Shown: positions 1 to 13,875, counted from the first letter of the stretch. The stretch is DNA of 64,000 bases from Pascua guehoae (GCA_001600415.1 BCJX01000002.1:3521285-3585284), one strand, 5' to 3'. Numbers and translations: made by a program. Notes: generated by a model not told the origin, from the letters alone.

Positions 1-992
1 CTAGATACGAGCAAAATGGAAAATGTCGGGTCATGTCGGAAAGTGTTAAAAGTGGGCCTAGCGCCACCTGGCCACTTGATATCCGCCCTCTTGCCTTGCC
101 TTGCCTTGGCTTGCCATGGCTTGCCTCGCCTCGCCTTGCCTCGCGTTGCGCTAGCCTCGCCTTGCGCGCCTTGCCCGCTTGTGACCTCTTGGGCTCCCAC
201 CTCGCTGCTCACTCCCACGCTCACGCTCACGCTCGCCCTCACGCTCGCTCGCGCTGCTCGCGTTGCTCGGCTCGCAGTGTTTACCGCTGCGAAACGCTGG
301 GGAAGTAGGGTTCTGAGACCTGCAGCATGCAGCAGGTATGCACTAGTGGATCTGGCACGAGGCACGGTGACTGTGGATTCAGAGACTGAGACTGTGGGGG
401 GCCTGGCGATCATGGTGGGCAGGCTATAGCAGGTTAGTACCGTGCGCCGTGGATCTTGTTGCTGACACTCGATGAGTGGGCCAACAAGTGCGACTGTCAT
501 TGTCATTCTCAGCCAACAAGTGCGGCTGCCATTGTCATTCTCAGTGTCGCTGCCGGGCCGGGCGAGTGTCACTCTCAACTGCTCAACAATGTCGCTGCTG
601 CCGGGCCGGTGTTGCCGCCGACGTTGCCGTTGATACTGGTGCTGGTGCTTGTGCTGGTGCTGATGCTGATGCTGCCGCTGGTGTTGCCACCAGTGCCACC
701 AGTGCTGCCACCACTGCCACCGCTGCCACCCCCTGGCCTCCTGCCCCCGGTTCTTTCAAGTTTCCATAATGCTGCACGCGGTAATGTGCTCTACAACCTG
801 GACAATACAAGATGCTAGAATGGATGATGATCGCCTGTGCGGCATGCCGTGCGTGACAATGAGGTGTTCGTGAATGTGAGAAGCAGAATCCGGTAATGTG
901 GGTTGGGTTGGGTGGGTTGGTGTCTCGAGCGGCCCCAATGGGTGGGACCGCCGGTTGCTCTAGTGCAAGGTATATGCCGGCCGGGGGGTTCA
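1..992. other. Gene-free low-complexity left flank
   Basis: No reading frame here has protein-like composition. Positions 90-280 are pyrimidine-rich on the plus strand, with runs of CTTGC/CTCGC and CACGCT words. Positions 600-725 are built from GCTGGTGCT/GCTGATGCT-like words, which give Leu/Val-only or Ala-only translations. These look like simple-sequence DNA rather than exons. The right part is presumably the 3' flank of the leftward Ecl1-type gene that ends at 993. Confidence 0.6.
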
Positions 993-3014
993 CTATGCGT
1001 TAAAGTAAAAGAGGCCCTTGTTCGGGTTGACGACGACGCCCTTGGGCAGCTCGTACGTGTGGGCGCCGCGCTTGTCCCAGTCAAAGCCTGCACGCGGAAT
1101 GGAGCGCGAGGCAGGTGGCGAGGTCGCGAGCTCGGGGGTCATGACTGCAGACGCGCACGCAGAGCCGATGCGAAGACCGGCAATGTCCGGGAGACCCGGC
1201 GTGCCACGGCCAGACGCCGACGCCGAGGCAAAGTGGCGCGGGGTGCGGCTGCGGCCCGTCGCGGTCGTGTTGGACGACGCGAGCGCCGAGACGGCGGGGC
1301 CCGAACGGGGACGGACGGGAATGGGCAGTGCAAGCGGGAGGGTCGTCGCGGCCGAGCTGATGACGGGCGAGACGCTGGGGTACGAGTCGACCTCGCGCGT
1401 GCGCGAGCGCGAACGCGAGCGGCTGGCGGTGCGGTACGACGTGGCCCGCGACGACGAAGGGCGGCCGGGCGCCGCGGCATAGCGAATCTGCCAAGCACCA
1501 TTCTCGACCTCGAGGCTCTGCCTGGGCGTCGCGTCCGCAGGGCGGCCGCGATCAAACTCTGGCGACAGGGGCGACGCGCGAGGAAGGCTCGAGGCAATAT
1601 CGCTGTCAATAGTCCCGCGGCGCGAGCGCTCGCGGCACTCTTGCTTGCCAAACGCGTCCCATGACGCGTTGCCCGAGCCGGTGCGCGGACGCGCGCGAAT
1701 CGTACCCGTCGTCTGGCGCAGAGCCGGCGCGGTAGGCATGGCAACCGACGCACTGCGGCTGTCGGGCGTCGCAGGCTTGAGCGAGGGCGACAGGCAAGGG
1801 TCACGCATAGGGAACGCCGAGGCGTACGACTGCATGAGGAAGGCAGTCTGCGAGGGAACAGAGCCAAACTCTGGCGAGAGAATCGGGGTAGGCGAACTGA
1901 GACCACCGAGCGACGTCTGCGACATGGCCGAGCGCGGAAGCGGCCTGATGGGCCCAGTCGCAGAACCATCAGAAGACGACGACATGGAGCGGTGGGTGGG
2001 TCCACTGGGCTGTGCCGGGGCCGCGGCCTCGGTGTACAGTGGCGTCATGGCACGCATGGCGCCATTGTTCGAGACGGTGCGGTGGACCACCTCGCCGTCG
2101 TGCCAAAGGGACGAGAGCGAGTCGGAGCTTGCGCCACTCGTGGTCGACTGCGCCGTGCCCGACGCAGCCGAGCGCTGGCGGGCCATCTGCAGGTGCTGCT
2201 GCGTCACGTGGACGGGCTCAAAGGGACGGACGCCTCCCGCGGCCGACGAGCGGCGCTGGCGCTCGGCTTCGCGCCACGCGTCGTCGGGCTGATCACGCGC
2301 GATGCGGAAGTAGTCGATGGTTCGGGGCACAGAGCTCGCCATGCCATCGGGCGTGCTTCCCATTCGGGGTCCAAGCATGGCCGCGGCAACACCCGAGGCG
2401 TACGAGTCTGTATCACTGCTCAGAAGTGGAGAAGCAGGCGCCTGGATGGGCGAGGCCACAAGTCCAAACCCAAACGCTCGTGCCATGTCTTCGCATGTGG
2501 TCGTGCTGTCGCCGTGGTCCTTGTCCATGCATGCTTTCGAGCAGTAAATGTTGGACACAAACGGCGGCTCGGGTTTGGACGTGGGCTGCGGCGCAACACA
2601 CGTGGGTGGCTCGGGGTTGGTGGGGGTCACAACAGTCGCGCCGTCACTGCTGCCACTTGTCGACGCAGAGAGCGCTGGGGTGGTAGGGCGGGGCTTGTTG
2701 CCACCGGCGGCGGCTGGGGCCGCGGCAAGGCGCATGGTCGAACCCGGGCGCCGGAGCATCGGACGAGTAGTCTTTACCCCGTTTGCTGTGCGGATGGTCG
2801 TGGTCCCATCTGGATTGCGTATCTAGGAACAGCGTCAGCGGCAATGGACAATGGCATTGGTGGTGGCGACCAAGCAACAAAGAAAACTTACCCGGATGGC
2901 TCCCTGCGCCTTTTTGCGACCGGTCGGCTTGGGTTCTGGCTCTGGTTCTGGCACAGGAACAATGAGCCGGTCGCACACGATGCAAAAGTTGTCAAACGAC
3001 GAGAGGTCGTCCAT
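993..3014 (-). CDS. Ecl1-family life-span regulatory factor (zinc-binding)
   Basis: Two exons: 3014-2892 (41 codons, starting MDDLSSFDNF) and 2822-993, joined in phase 0 across a 69-nt GTAAGT...TAG intron, giving 650 aa. The N-terminus carries FCIVCDRLI (C11-x2-C14) and a second pair YCSKAC (C135-x3-C139), the hallmark of the fungal Ecl1/Ecl2/Ecl3 domain. S. pombe Ecl proteins extend chronological lifespan and respond to starvation. Only this N-terminal domain is recognisable; the rest is Ser/Pro/Thr/Ala-rich and probably disordered, so the protein is far longer than the roughly 80-aa S. pombe proteins but is arranged like basidiomycete members. The start is the first ATG before the conserved motif, and the splice rejoins both cysteine pairs. 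Function is inferred from the domain alone; DNA or partner binding is unknown. Confidence 0.82.
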
Positions 3015-6000
3015 GGTGGAGGTGGGCCGCTGGGCGGTGGCAAGTGGGGGAAAGTGGGCTGTATGTTGGGTGGGCGAGAGCTTGGTCGAGCACTGTGGGG
3101 CGTGTCAGTGGCCGTGCTTGTATGGTGTGCGGGGGGAGCGGGTAGCACCCGCTATGCTTGTAAAGCAATGCAGGTTGGTGATGTGTATAGAGAGGGAGAG
3201 AAGAAGAGTGGTGGTGGTGGTGGTGGGGGGTTTATGGATGTGCATGAAGGTTTGCCGCGTCAACATACCTCGTCGTGTGGCCACTGAATGCGGCGTGGGT
3301 GGGTGGGTCTAGATCACAGGGTGGGGTGTAGGCAGGGTAGGGTAATGGTACCGGTTGTAGGGTGCAGTTGAATGAAAACTCGACGCGCCTCAGCTGGCTG
3401 GGCTGGCTGGGCTGGGCTGGCTGCGGTCGGGTCGGGTTAACGGCTCGTTGGGTGCGGGTTTTGATGGATTTGGCTAGTGGTGGTATGTTCTCGTGGTGGC
3501 AACAAGATGCACAGCCGCCGTTTTAAAGTATCTTGTAGATATACCTGTGCAGACTGCGGTTGCGGTTGCGGCTGCGGCAAGCACAACTGGATGCGGCGAG
3601 TTGCAGCGTAAAGAGTCGCGAGCTGCAGAGAAATCTGCCTTGTGGAACGTGTCGGCAAACCAATGTGGGGCCGGCGAACGCTTGCGGGGATGTAACAGGT
3701 AGATTGAACGCTCGGCAAGGGCGGGATACGCGCGTGCTGCGACTGATCGGCACGGGAGCAAGGTACTCAAGAGCTGGAGAGTGTTCGATCGCACAAGGAC
3801 GAATGCGTCGTGTCCGTCACTGCAGTGTCGTCGGCGTACGACTCTGGTCCAAATGGGATCGCAAAAAGGCGGTGGAGGACAGAGATCGCGTGGAGGCCCG
3901 GCGGCGAGTAAACTTCGGACACCGAGGGCGAGTGGAGGAACAAGTCGGTTAGGACGAGGAGACGGAACAGCTCTCCGTCAAAACTGGGACCATGCAAATG
4001 ATTTGGTGCGCGCGCGAGTCTTTTTTGTCGATCAAGCAAGATGATGGACAAAGAGTGTGCGTTGGCGCGTGTGCGGGGGTGGGATGTCGTCTGTCGCTGT
4101 CGCTATAGAACTGGCGTGTGGGTCTGGGTCTGGGTCTGCGTCGGTGCTCGCTGCCCCTTGGGCGCGGCTGGTCTGAAGGCCGACGAGCGAAAGAGGTGGT
4201 ATGGTGCAAAGAGGAGTGAGTGAGAGGTTGGAAGCAAAAGAACAAGCGATGCAGCAAGCGGCGATACATTTGTTACCACACCACGCTCCTGGTGCTCCAG
4301 TTGGAGTTTCCGGCGGGTTGTGGTGTGGTGTGGTGTGGGTGTCGGTGTGGGTTTGTCCCGGCAAAGCGCGCAGTCGGGTGAGTCGTGTGTCGGGCGGGGC
4401 TGGGCGGGCGGGCGGACGGGGCGGGCTGCCGGGGCAAGAGGGGGAGGGGTGGGAGGGGGGGCTAGGGGCTGGGCTGGGCCTGGCCGAGTCAAACGAAACG
4501 CATGCAGCATTATTGCATGTGGGCGGGCACCTGCGCTAGCAGCCGGCCCAGTGCTGTTGCAGTTTGCATCCATGGGCCGTTATCCCCTTTTCCAACGGTG
4601 CACCGATATGTCGGAAACCGGCCCACGCCACCCGTCGACAGCCGCAGCCAGAATGCGCTCTCTTTGCTGGCTCATAGCTCACTGGCTGTACGCGGCGGAA
4701 GAGCAGCACCCGTGTTCTCCGCCCACTATCTCACCCAGTCGGCAAAAAAGATCGTCTTTCGGCCCGCCGCCCAAGTGCATGCCAGGTGCCCACCCACGAG
4801 GCACAAGAAGCAGAAAGAAAGAAAAAAAAACAAGCACACGGGCGGGCGGGCAGCGGGCCCAGGGCTGGCAGGGTGGATGGTCACAGGAACAAAACTGGAC
4901 GCGACAGAGTTTTTGCGGGCAGTGCGCCGCAAAAACGTAAACGAAGCTCGGGTGGGGCCTGCCTGAAGGCGTGGGGTGGTGGCGTGCTTTGCTTGCCATT
5001 GCGTCTTGATGCGGTTCAATTGGCTTTGGCATCCCGCCTGCAATACACATCCAGCATCCAGCATCCCATCCCATCCGAGATCCCACCCACAATGGAAAAA
5101 TCAATGGCAGAACAGGGCAAGTCAAAGGGTTTGGCCGAATATCCCGTCAAACCCGGCCTTTGACCCAAGGGTCAGAGTGGATGTGTGTGTGTGTGTGTCC
5201 CAGGGAAGGGGTCGAGTCCGGATCTCTACTTGTTTCCCCTTGGGTCTAGTGCACGTCCCCATTGTCTGGGCCATGGGCGGCATCCATCACCGCTTGGGCC
5301 ACAGTATTCTACTCGAGTTCCATTATCCCTTTATCCCTTGGTTTACACCAAACCCCTTTCGCCTTATCGGCAGCCACTCGGCACCCCCCTCGTGGCTATG
5401 CCTTGCCACGCAGCATACCCCAAGTCGCGTCGGTATGCGCCGCCACTGGCCCCCAGTCTAACTGACCCAGCCCCACGCAGGAGCGGACCAACTATAAACC
5501 CGGATTACCATATTCAGCATAAGCTTTTTCATCCCCCGCTCCGCCAGGCCCCTGCCCCCCTTGTATCAAACTCTTGTTAAATGACGCTTTCAGCACCGCC
5601 CATTGCTACGCAATCAGCACCGCCCAAGACTCAAACTGCACCGCCCGTGTTCCCGAGTTCACATCATGTGTGCCATGCAAGAGAAAAAAAAAAGGCCAAG
5701 CCAGTCGATGCGCAGCAGGCGGTTAAGCGACGGACCAATGCGTCTTTTCATTTCCTTGTCGGATATTCCATGTCGGTTGTGTCAAGGCATGAGGGATGAC
5801 GGGCGATGACGCCCAGTTGTCCTTGAGAGCCCGATAATGCGGTGGTGGCGCAGGTGGCCCGGGCCGTGGCGGGGCCAAGCGAGGGGTGCGTCACCCGCTT
5901 TGTTCATTTTGCCACTTTGCCAAGGCCGAAATTGATCATTGACCACCACCTATTGATTCCCATTACAATCAATCCTTGGTCATTTCACCAGTTTATTAGC

Positions 6001-7980
6001 TGGGGCCATCTCTCTTTCTTTCATTTCATTTCGGCCGCTACGGATTCACGACTATCCAATTCAGGGAAACGTAAATCCAGGGAATGTTTTTACTCGGCAC
6101 CCCTTGGACTCCCCTTTGTGTGTGTATATCCCCCTGGTTTCCAGGCCCAGGCCCGCACTGGCCCCACAAACGTGGGACAGGTGACTCTGCTCGTGAGCGC
6201 GTGCCAAGCGGCCCCACATGACCCACGGCAGGCGGGCGAGCGCCAAGTGCCCACCAGCCAGTGCCAGCCAGTTGGCCACGGCCCGAATGCAGTCACACCC
6301 ACCACCACAATGCGCCCGGCCCGCCCGCGCCGACACGACACGCTCGAGCGCTGATTGCCTCGCTTTCCCGACCCGACCATGCCATGGCCGTCTGCATGCT
6401 CGAATGCGTGCGTCATTCTCCATCGTCCATTGTGCATGCTGGCACCACCGGCACCACCCACTCCACACGCTCCACACTTCTGGCACACGCGCACACGCTT
6501 GCTTGCTTGCATGCTTTCCCCAGGTGTCCCATCCTGCCCAAACGCTAGGCACACGACACTCGACGTACTCCTCTACCCCACACCACACCTGCTTTGTCCG
6601 CTTGCTCTCCCCGGGTGCAACCCAAGGAGCACATGTCTCACCACCACACCACCCACTTGGCACCACGAGATCTCCGCAGTACCGGGAATTGGTACAGGCC
6701 CAAGTGGCCAAGTGGGAATGACGCACTATAGCCCCGACACTGCGGGCAGCGGCGGTCGCCGTCGGCGTTCGGCGATGCCGACGCCCCGGGGCACCCTCGG
6801 GGCACCGCGACATGTCAAACAGAAACAGGTCGAGGTTGAGTCAGTCAGTGTTGTGGGTTTTGGGACGAGGCGCGTGAGATCTGCGAGATCTGCGGATCAC
6901 ACGGATCTGCATGGTCATGTGGACCAGCTGGACCAGTCTTGTCAGTCTCGTGCTGCCCAAACACTCTCCCTCGTGCATCCTCCACTTGTCCACCTCCACT
7001 TGCCCCTCGGCCCTCGTCCTCGGCCTTTTGTAACGTGGATCACAAAGCAGGCAGCACGTACATCTCTCCCCTGCTGTAGCACCGAGCACTGAGCACTGCA
7101 ATCCCCGCGTTGCAATCAACGGGCACCATTTGCGGACAGGCCCGGGTATACCACAGTCGTGATACGTGATACCGTCGTGCAGTGCTGTTGGCACATGCTT
7201 GTGACGATTGGAGATGGGCACCGAGTTTGGATATGTGCTATTCGGCGAGTCTCATGACCCGAGATTGCAGCACAGCTGTGACTCGAATGCAACAAGGCTG
7301 TGACATTAAACACGCCTGCGACTCGTGCATCGTGCATGTGACGAGCGCATGCGACGTCCACCTGATGATACACGCTACACGCTACACGCTACAAACAAGC
7401 CAACGGCCGGCACGTTCGGCACCCCCTCGTGTCCGACCCTCTGACAAATCCCGCCCACCGCCCCCTGTTAACCCGCGTTAGCCTGCGTTTGAAACAAAGC
7501 TAATCCGACCCGATAATTGCCCAACATCGACTTTGGGCACCGCCTCGAGTAAACTGGGTTACATGTCGCCGCCTCGTGTGCTCTACCACCCCTACTGTAA
7601 AAGACGTCCCCAAACTCTGAACGCATGCATGCCGTGAGCCGCACCCCAGCGTGCCGGCGCCCGCGTGGCGATGTTTGCGGCGCAGCGTCGTGCGCGGGCA
7701 GCTCGTGCCCTCGACACTGACACTGCTTTATGGGTATCGCAGGGTGGTCGTCGGTGTCGTTTACCCGCTGGAATGTCATTTGCGCAAAGACGCGCGTCAG
7801 CGCGTCATCTACACATGGCCGCCGACGTGGAATGCCCACAGCCCGTGGCCGTGGCCGCTGGCCGCCTGGCCGTCTGCATACCTGCACCGGCCGAGAGATC
7901 CCCGCGAACGCATGCACCGCTCTGCATCGTACAGGATCAGGAATGCTGGAAACGAACTCGGGCAGTGTGCAAGGTAGGGC

Positions 7981-8034
7981 GAAGCTGGAGCGGAGCTGGG
8001 GAAGCTGGAGCGAAGCTGGGGAAGCTGGAGCGCA
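7981..8034. repeat. 20-bp tandem repeat, about 2.7 copies
   Basis: The word GAAGCTGGAGCG(G/A)AGCTGGG recurs at 7981, 8001 and 8021 with an exact 20-bp period and one variable base. It lies in non-coding DNA. Confidence 0.85.
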
Positions 8035-8973
8035 TCTGGAAGCTCGAGTCCAGCCACAGCGGTCAGTGGAGCCCGACGTGGCATACCGATAATGTCCATG
8101 TGCATCCACCGTCACCCAGCGTGCATCCACAGGTGGATGGATACATGTGCTGGTTGCCAAAGATACGACGCGCACACGCACCCCCAGACCCACCCCCACC
8201 CGCCCCGCGCCAGAAATACACCCGGCTATGGACGGGCACGCGTCCATACCTCGCCGTCGTGGTTGGGCCGTGGCCGTGGCGTGGGTACTAACGTCACCAC
8301 TCACCTACGGGGTCACTAACCTTGCCCGCCCACATGTCCATCCTTGCCGTTCCCGCCGGCGGTCACTCACACCCCTCTGCCACGTCGAGCCCTCAGTACA
8401 CCGCCTCCAGCCTGGGCACGATGGATCCAGACCCACACGCCGATAAGCGCATGTGAACCGCCCAGAGAGGTCGTGCCGGCATGCCGCCCAGGTACTCTGC
8501 AGGCACACAGGAACCAGAGCAAGCTTTGGTTTCGAGCTTGTGCGTTTCCCTTTTCCGCACCTAACCAACTCCAGCTCAGCTACTTACTTCTCCAAGCATG
8601 TCATCTGTGACACTCGGCGGGAGTTGTGCGGGGCGATCCCGAAGCTTGGTCGAAGCCCAACCAAAGCCCAACAGGTGCGAAAGTGGCACAACCACGAACG
8701 GACGCGCAGACGCGACGATTTGGACGATTTGAAAACGATCTGCCATTCAGCCATTCGGCAAGCACCCATGGCCTATCGCCTATCACTATCGCTCGCATCC
8801 TAGTGGCTATCAGAGAGGACGCGCATCGGATTCGACCACAGAGGACGCGCGATTCGCTATCGCTACCGAGAGGGTTCGGAGCGGCGCCGTGCGGACCGTC
8901 CAGAGCCCGGCCGTGGGCGAGATGTGCAGTCTGCACGGAGGTGACGCTGCACGCTCTGCAGCGCTGCAGCACT

Positions 8974-9023
8974 GCACGTCGGCACGTCGGCACGTCGGCA
9001 CGTCGGCACGTCGGCACGTCGGC
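8974..9023. repeat. 8-bp tandem repeat GCACGTCG, six copies
   Basis: Six perfect head-to-tail copies of GCACGTCG begin at 8974, 8982, 8990, 8998, 9006 and 9014, followed by GC. Each junction contains CACGTC. Confidence 0.9.
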
Positions 9024-9270
9024 CCGAATTGGAGACGGCAAGGATGACCATTCGAGATAACAAAAGCCTGCAGCATGCAGCAACCGACTGCAACAACCGA
9101 CTGCAACCACGGATGTTTTGCACGTCCCCAGACCTGGCATGTGGCATTTCTGTTCGGGCCACGTGTCAAGCGTACCAGCCCTGCAGCCCTTGGTGTACTT
9201 GGTGTTCTTGCGCGTCTGCTGGTCGGCCCTGTCCCACTTGGCCCCTCGGCCCTGGCCACCTGGCCACTCT

Positions 9271-9347
9271 GTACTTGAGCGGCAATGTTGGTCGTACTTG
9301 AGCGGCAACGGTCGTACTCGAGCGGCAACGGTCGTACTCGAGCGGCA
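9271..9347. repeat. 20-bp minisatellite, four copies
   Basis: The word GTACTTGAGCGGCAA/GTACTCGAGCGGCAA starts at 9271, 9294, 9314 and 9334. The last three copies are exactly 20 bp apart; the first is separated by 23 bp and is the most diverged. Confidence 0.88.
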
Positions 9348-12300
9348 CAACGACCTGCCTCCCAACACGCCCGAGGCTGCCCCGCATCAACTCCGTTGTG
9401 GGAGAGCTCACATTGTGCTGGGTCGTTACACCAACCCGGCGCACCGCTCAGCCACTCGCAGCCCACGAGGGCCCGGGTCGTGTCCCCAACTGTGCTGTGG
9501 CTCAGGCCAGCATATCAGTAGGGCACGTGGGCAGCCGAGCTGGTGACCTGGTTGTGCATTGTGCACCAGTAGAGGTCGAGGCAAGTCTGCTCGGTGGGCA
9601 GCCGGCCCACAGGCGGCGCACCTGGGATACTGGTTGCGAGCACTTGCACAAGCAAGTGTGGTAACGCCTCGGATGCCATACATGCTGTCGATGAGTCGAG
9701 AACGCGTACCCCACACCCCGCACCCCGCATCCCCTGCCCCAGCCCACTCGCCAGCTCGCGGGGATGTGCGAATCGCCGCCCACGCCCACACGCACGTTGT
9801 TGGTGTCGCCACCGCACAGACCGCGCGTGTTCTGGCCCTCGCCACCATGTCACCATGCCGTGTCACGCCGCACGGACCCCGACCTGGCCCCGACCCCGGC
9901 CAGGCGGGCCGGCGCGATTTCCAACGGGATACGCATGCGTAGGTCCGACGGGTGACTCGGGATGGGCTCGGGATATCGGCGGGGGATTCCTCCTGGCCAT
10001 GTTTGGTTTGGAATCGGCGCACTGGCCGGGCGGCCGCGGGCGGGTGGCCGCGTGCCGGCGGCGCGTACCGGCGGCTCGGCTCGGCGCGGCTCGGCGTGCT
10101 CGCGTGCTCGCGTATCCGCGTACACGCGCGTTCTCTCGCGATCGTGCGGTTTTCTGGGAGATTGCCGACGTTCTGCCCTGGGTCGAGGCCGATCAATGGC
10201 GTGTGCTGGCCGGTGGAATTTGGCTGAATGTTTGCGATGGACAGTGTTCACACTCGTCTTCGACAGGCTCGTTTGACCTTGCGGATGGCGAGGCCGCACG
10301 CTGCGATAGCCGGCTGCACACGGCGCAAAGCTGCACGAAACGATATTGGTATTCCGTTCTACTCGGTAATGCCTAGTATGTGTCGTAGACTGTCACGCAA
10401 GCCTTGTTGCATGCTGTACATGTGCGGCCAGAACGTATCAAGACTGCCACTGTGGGCTCGGGTGCATGCCAGGTTGAGCTTAGATGGCCTCTGGCTCAAC
10501 CCAATCCAATGGCACGATGCAGCGTTGCACGCCGCTCATAATGTCTTGTCCTGTATCCGACCTTGTTGCCGCACTCTTGCACAAGATGAGACCCAGGAAA
10601 TGTGCTGCGTGGGCAACCAAGCTCGTGGGTCCGTCTCTATGCTTTCCGGTCGCACCTGTACATACCCAGTATGGAGGCACCTTTGCAGCGGTCGATGCAA
10701 GCCTGCCGCCCTTGCCTCGTGACCTCCGTTGCCTCAAGCGGGATTGACTCTCTCTATAACACCGTGCGCCTTGCAGTGACGATGGGAGGCTGGCTACACG
10801 CTGTGCGCTGTGCTGGCCCGGCCAGAAGGGTCGCGGGCGGCAGTCACTAGCGGACAGCAGGAAACAGGCCGGGATGGACAGGACCGTATAGTTACAAAGG
10901 CGTAAATCGCCGTCTCGAAGGTATGGAGCACAAGGCGCGGCCAATGTACGGGTGCGTTTGGCGACGTCAGTGTGGTTACCACAGGCTCGGGCGTGGCATC
11001 ACGACGTTGACGTGTATCGTCGAGGTCATCGAGCTTTTGCGTCTGGTGTCCCTTCTAGACCTGGGTCTGGCATTCGTACCCTACAGTGCCATGGTTGCAC
11101 TTGCAGTGTAATAGTACCAGACTTTATCATATATGAAGCCGACTTGATACTGTGCTAGCGCATTGCCGTGATTCTCGTTCTGACCTCTACTCGGTGCCAC
11201 CTTTGTATGGGCTACCAGATGTCTCGAGCAGGTTTGTCTCTTCCACATATCTACCGTACACTCGCAGTTGGACACCTGGCATCACGTTCCGGCGCATCCC
11301 CGATCGCCACAAAGGGGTTGCGACAGTCGGTTGGGATACTCGGCCGTGAGGTCTGCCGCCGGGGACTTGGCCGGCTCCCCTCGTCAGGAGAGAACGAAGG
11401 GGGAAGCGCCGGGTGGGGGGTGGGGGAGGAGAATCACGAACAGCCAGTGTGCGGGATCATTCGTCGTCAGTGGGAGCGGTGCGTGGACTCGATCCACTTG
11501 AAAACTACCTCGGCGCGACTGGGACCCCGCGGAATTCCCAGAGTGCGCACTGGGGACGAGAGGAGGCGAGAGGAGGCGAGGGAGGCCGTGCTACTGCTCC
11601 CCCACGCGCAAGGCCAGCGCTGCTGCCCGATTGCTCGGACAAGATCACTCGGCACCGAAGTGACCTGTCACTGGGACGGACAGTATCGCTGCATCAAGCA
11701 GAGTTGCGCCGGGGGTGGAGGGGGCGGGACATGCACTGACCGACGCCCGACCGTTCGAGTGTGTTCCAGGGGGAATCGTTGACCCCATGCGGGGTGGGTC
11801 TGGTCGGGCTCGTGTAGTCGTCAAGTCTGGGGGTGACTGGGTTTCGAGTTTTGTGCCACGCCGGCAAGCTGCTCAGGTGAGGCGCACGATGATGGCCACT
11901 ACGTCTCGCCTTTCGGTGGGCTGGGGCTTTGGGGGGGTCAGGACTATCCACGACAGTGCGCGGCGGTGATCGGGGTCGTGTCGTGAGGTTTTGTCGAGCT
12001 CGTGAGTGTTGTCATTTGTGGTTTACATGGCGAGTTTGTGCTGCCGCCAGCTTATTCACGCGCACGTTATACGAGGGCTGTTGCAAGTCCCGCCCATCAC
12101 CATCAATGCCGATGCCACTGTGCTGACCAGGTTCAAAGGACACAAGCAAGTCGATAATGTCTACTGGGAAAGAGCAGGATATTCACCAACATCCCAAGGG
12201 ACCCCACCCTGGAAGGAAGCATGCTCAAGGGCTGTGGTGGTTTCCATGCCGAATGTACAACCTCCAGACCAACTACGGCATACAAGACTGGCATTAGGCG

Positions 12301-13871
12301 TCAAGAAGCTGAACCGTCCCCAGAAATGCTGACGGGGGTAGGTCTCCACCTCACCCTCGACCACACTGCGCCATAGGCCAGTGCCAGTCCTTGGGCGGGG
12401 AAGACTTGTCTTTCGGACAAGCTGGGGTCGTAGGAAGGGCCGAGGGACCTGGGACCGGGGGACGGACGAGCAGTCGGAACCGAGCAGATGCAATCTCCAA
12501 CGACATTGTCGTCCTCAAGTGAATAAGTCGAGTGTCCGGGGCAAGAATTTCCCTAGGCCACAGGCCGACGCCAAACCTGAGTCTGGATCTATATTGCTGT
12601 CAATTCACATCTTTCCCCGCACGTTTCAGCTTGGACGAAGAGAATAGTCGGAGGTGCCAAGTTGGTCCCGGGCGAGGTCATGCTGGTCTTGTGGGTCGCT
12701 GTGCGCATCTGGCCAGTGGATAGCCACGGACTTGCACGCCGCGACGGTGGTGGTTCCGGTGTTGAGTAGTGTATCTCGTTTGCTTGAGCCGATTGCGCCG
12801 TTTGGAAGTCATAACGTGGTGCATGCTGGCACCAGGACGTATCGTTGTCGGTGCCATGGTCGTCAATAAGTAAAATTGTTGCGAGGATTGTTTGTGGCTA
12901 TTGCGAGCATGCGTGTCGAGAGGAGGCGCATGCGCCACTCTGGGTGCCACTCTGGGTGCCACAAACAATACAACGTACGCGGAAGCACCGCCATGAAAGC
13001 TTGCGTTGGAAGACTCTGGCCGCTCAACATCACCAGCCCTTTTGGTATACGGTAAAATTCCACAGATAAAGAGTCAACTATCTGCGTCCCACGCCGGCGC
13101 CGCACCGACATTCGACCCTGCTCACACGGGGAGCGACAACTGGCCCCTGGAAGCCTACCCCATGCATCAGGAGCTTTCAAATGGGCGAGTCTACTGTGAG
13201 ACCGACCACTGACCCCAGTCGTACGGCCAGTGTTGCAAGAAAACTCGGGCCGCTCAACGGCACCGAACCGAAATCCTTTTACTAGACGGTAAAACTTGCA
13301 ACATTGCTCCCCCGCTGCGTCTAAATCGTGCGGGAGCGTCACCGACGAGCACCGTGTCTTCTTACCGACGACGTGTTTGTTCCATTACCGACGCGTACAG
13401 GTGCGTCCGGAAAGTCTTGAGACAGCCACTTTGAGCTCGGTCAGTCCAAGTTGCGCATGGACACACAATGCAATGGCATGGCAAGCGGACACACTGCTGT
13501 TTCTTGCTTGTTGTGTCCCACATGTCCCCCGCGCCGACTGGTATACGGACTGTGCGGGTACCCGAGCTTCATGTGGCAGTCTCATGACTTTTCGGATAGA
13601 CCTGTACCCTGCCCCCTAAAAGTCTGGGACGGCTACGAGTCCAACGCCCGAACCAGACCAAGGACAACGTCGAGCCACCAGCTGAACATCCCATTCGAAA
13701 CCACCAACCGCGGCGGACCGAACGTGTCAGCGTGCACCAGGCTCCAGACGCGGGAAAGTATCGAGACTACCACCGAGCTGGGCCGCGATGTAGACCATGG
13801 ACACTCTAGATCCCATGCAGATCATCTCCGCCTCAAGCTTGTGCGATTGGGCGACTCGACCAGCAAAGACC

Positions 13872-13875
13872 AAAA
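13872..13875 (-). terminator. RNA polymerase III T-run after tRNA-Lys
   Basis: On the minus strand a TTTT run (plus-strand AAAA) lies 14 nt past the tRNA discriminator base, the usual place for a Pol III termination signal. Confidence 0.7.

Noticed and set aside
8974..9347. Short direct repeats as a possible CRISPR array
   Set aside because: Head-to-tail copies without unique spacers; the organism is eukaryotic.
7468..10196. Several 100-280-codon frames on both strands
   Set aside because: Overlapping frames with Arg/Pro/His-rich, domain-free translations and no splice-linked continuation.
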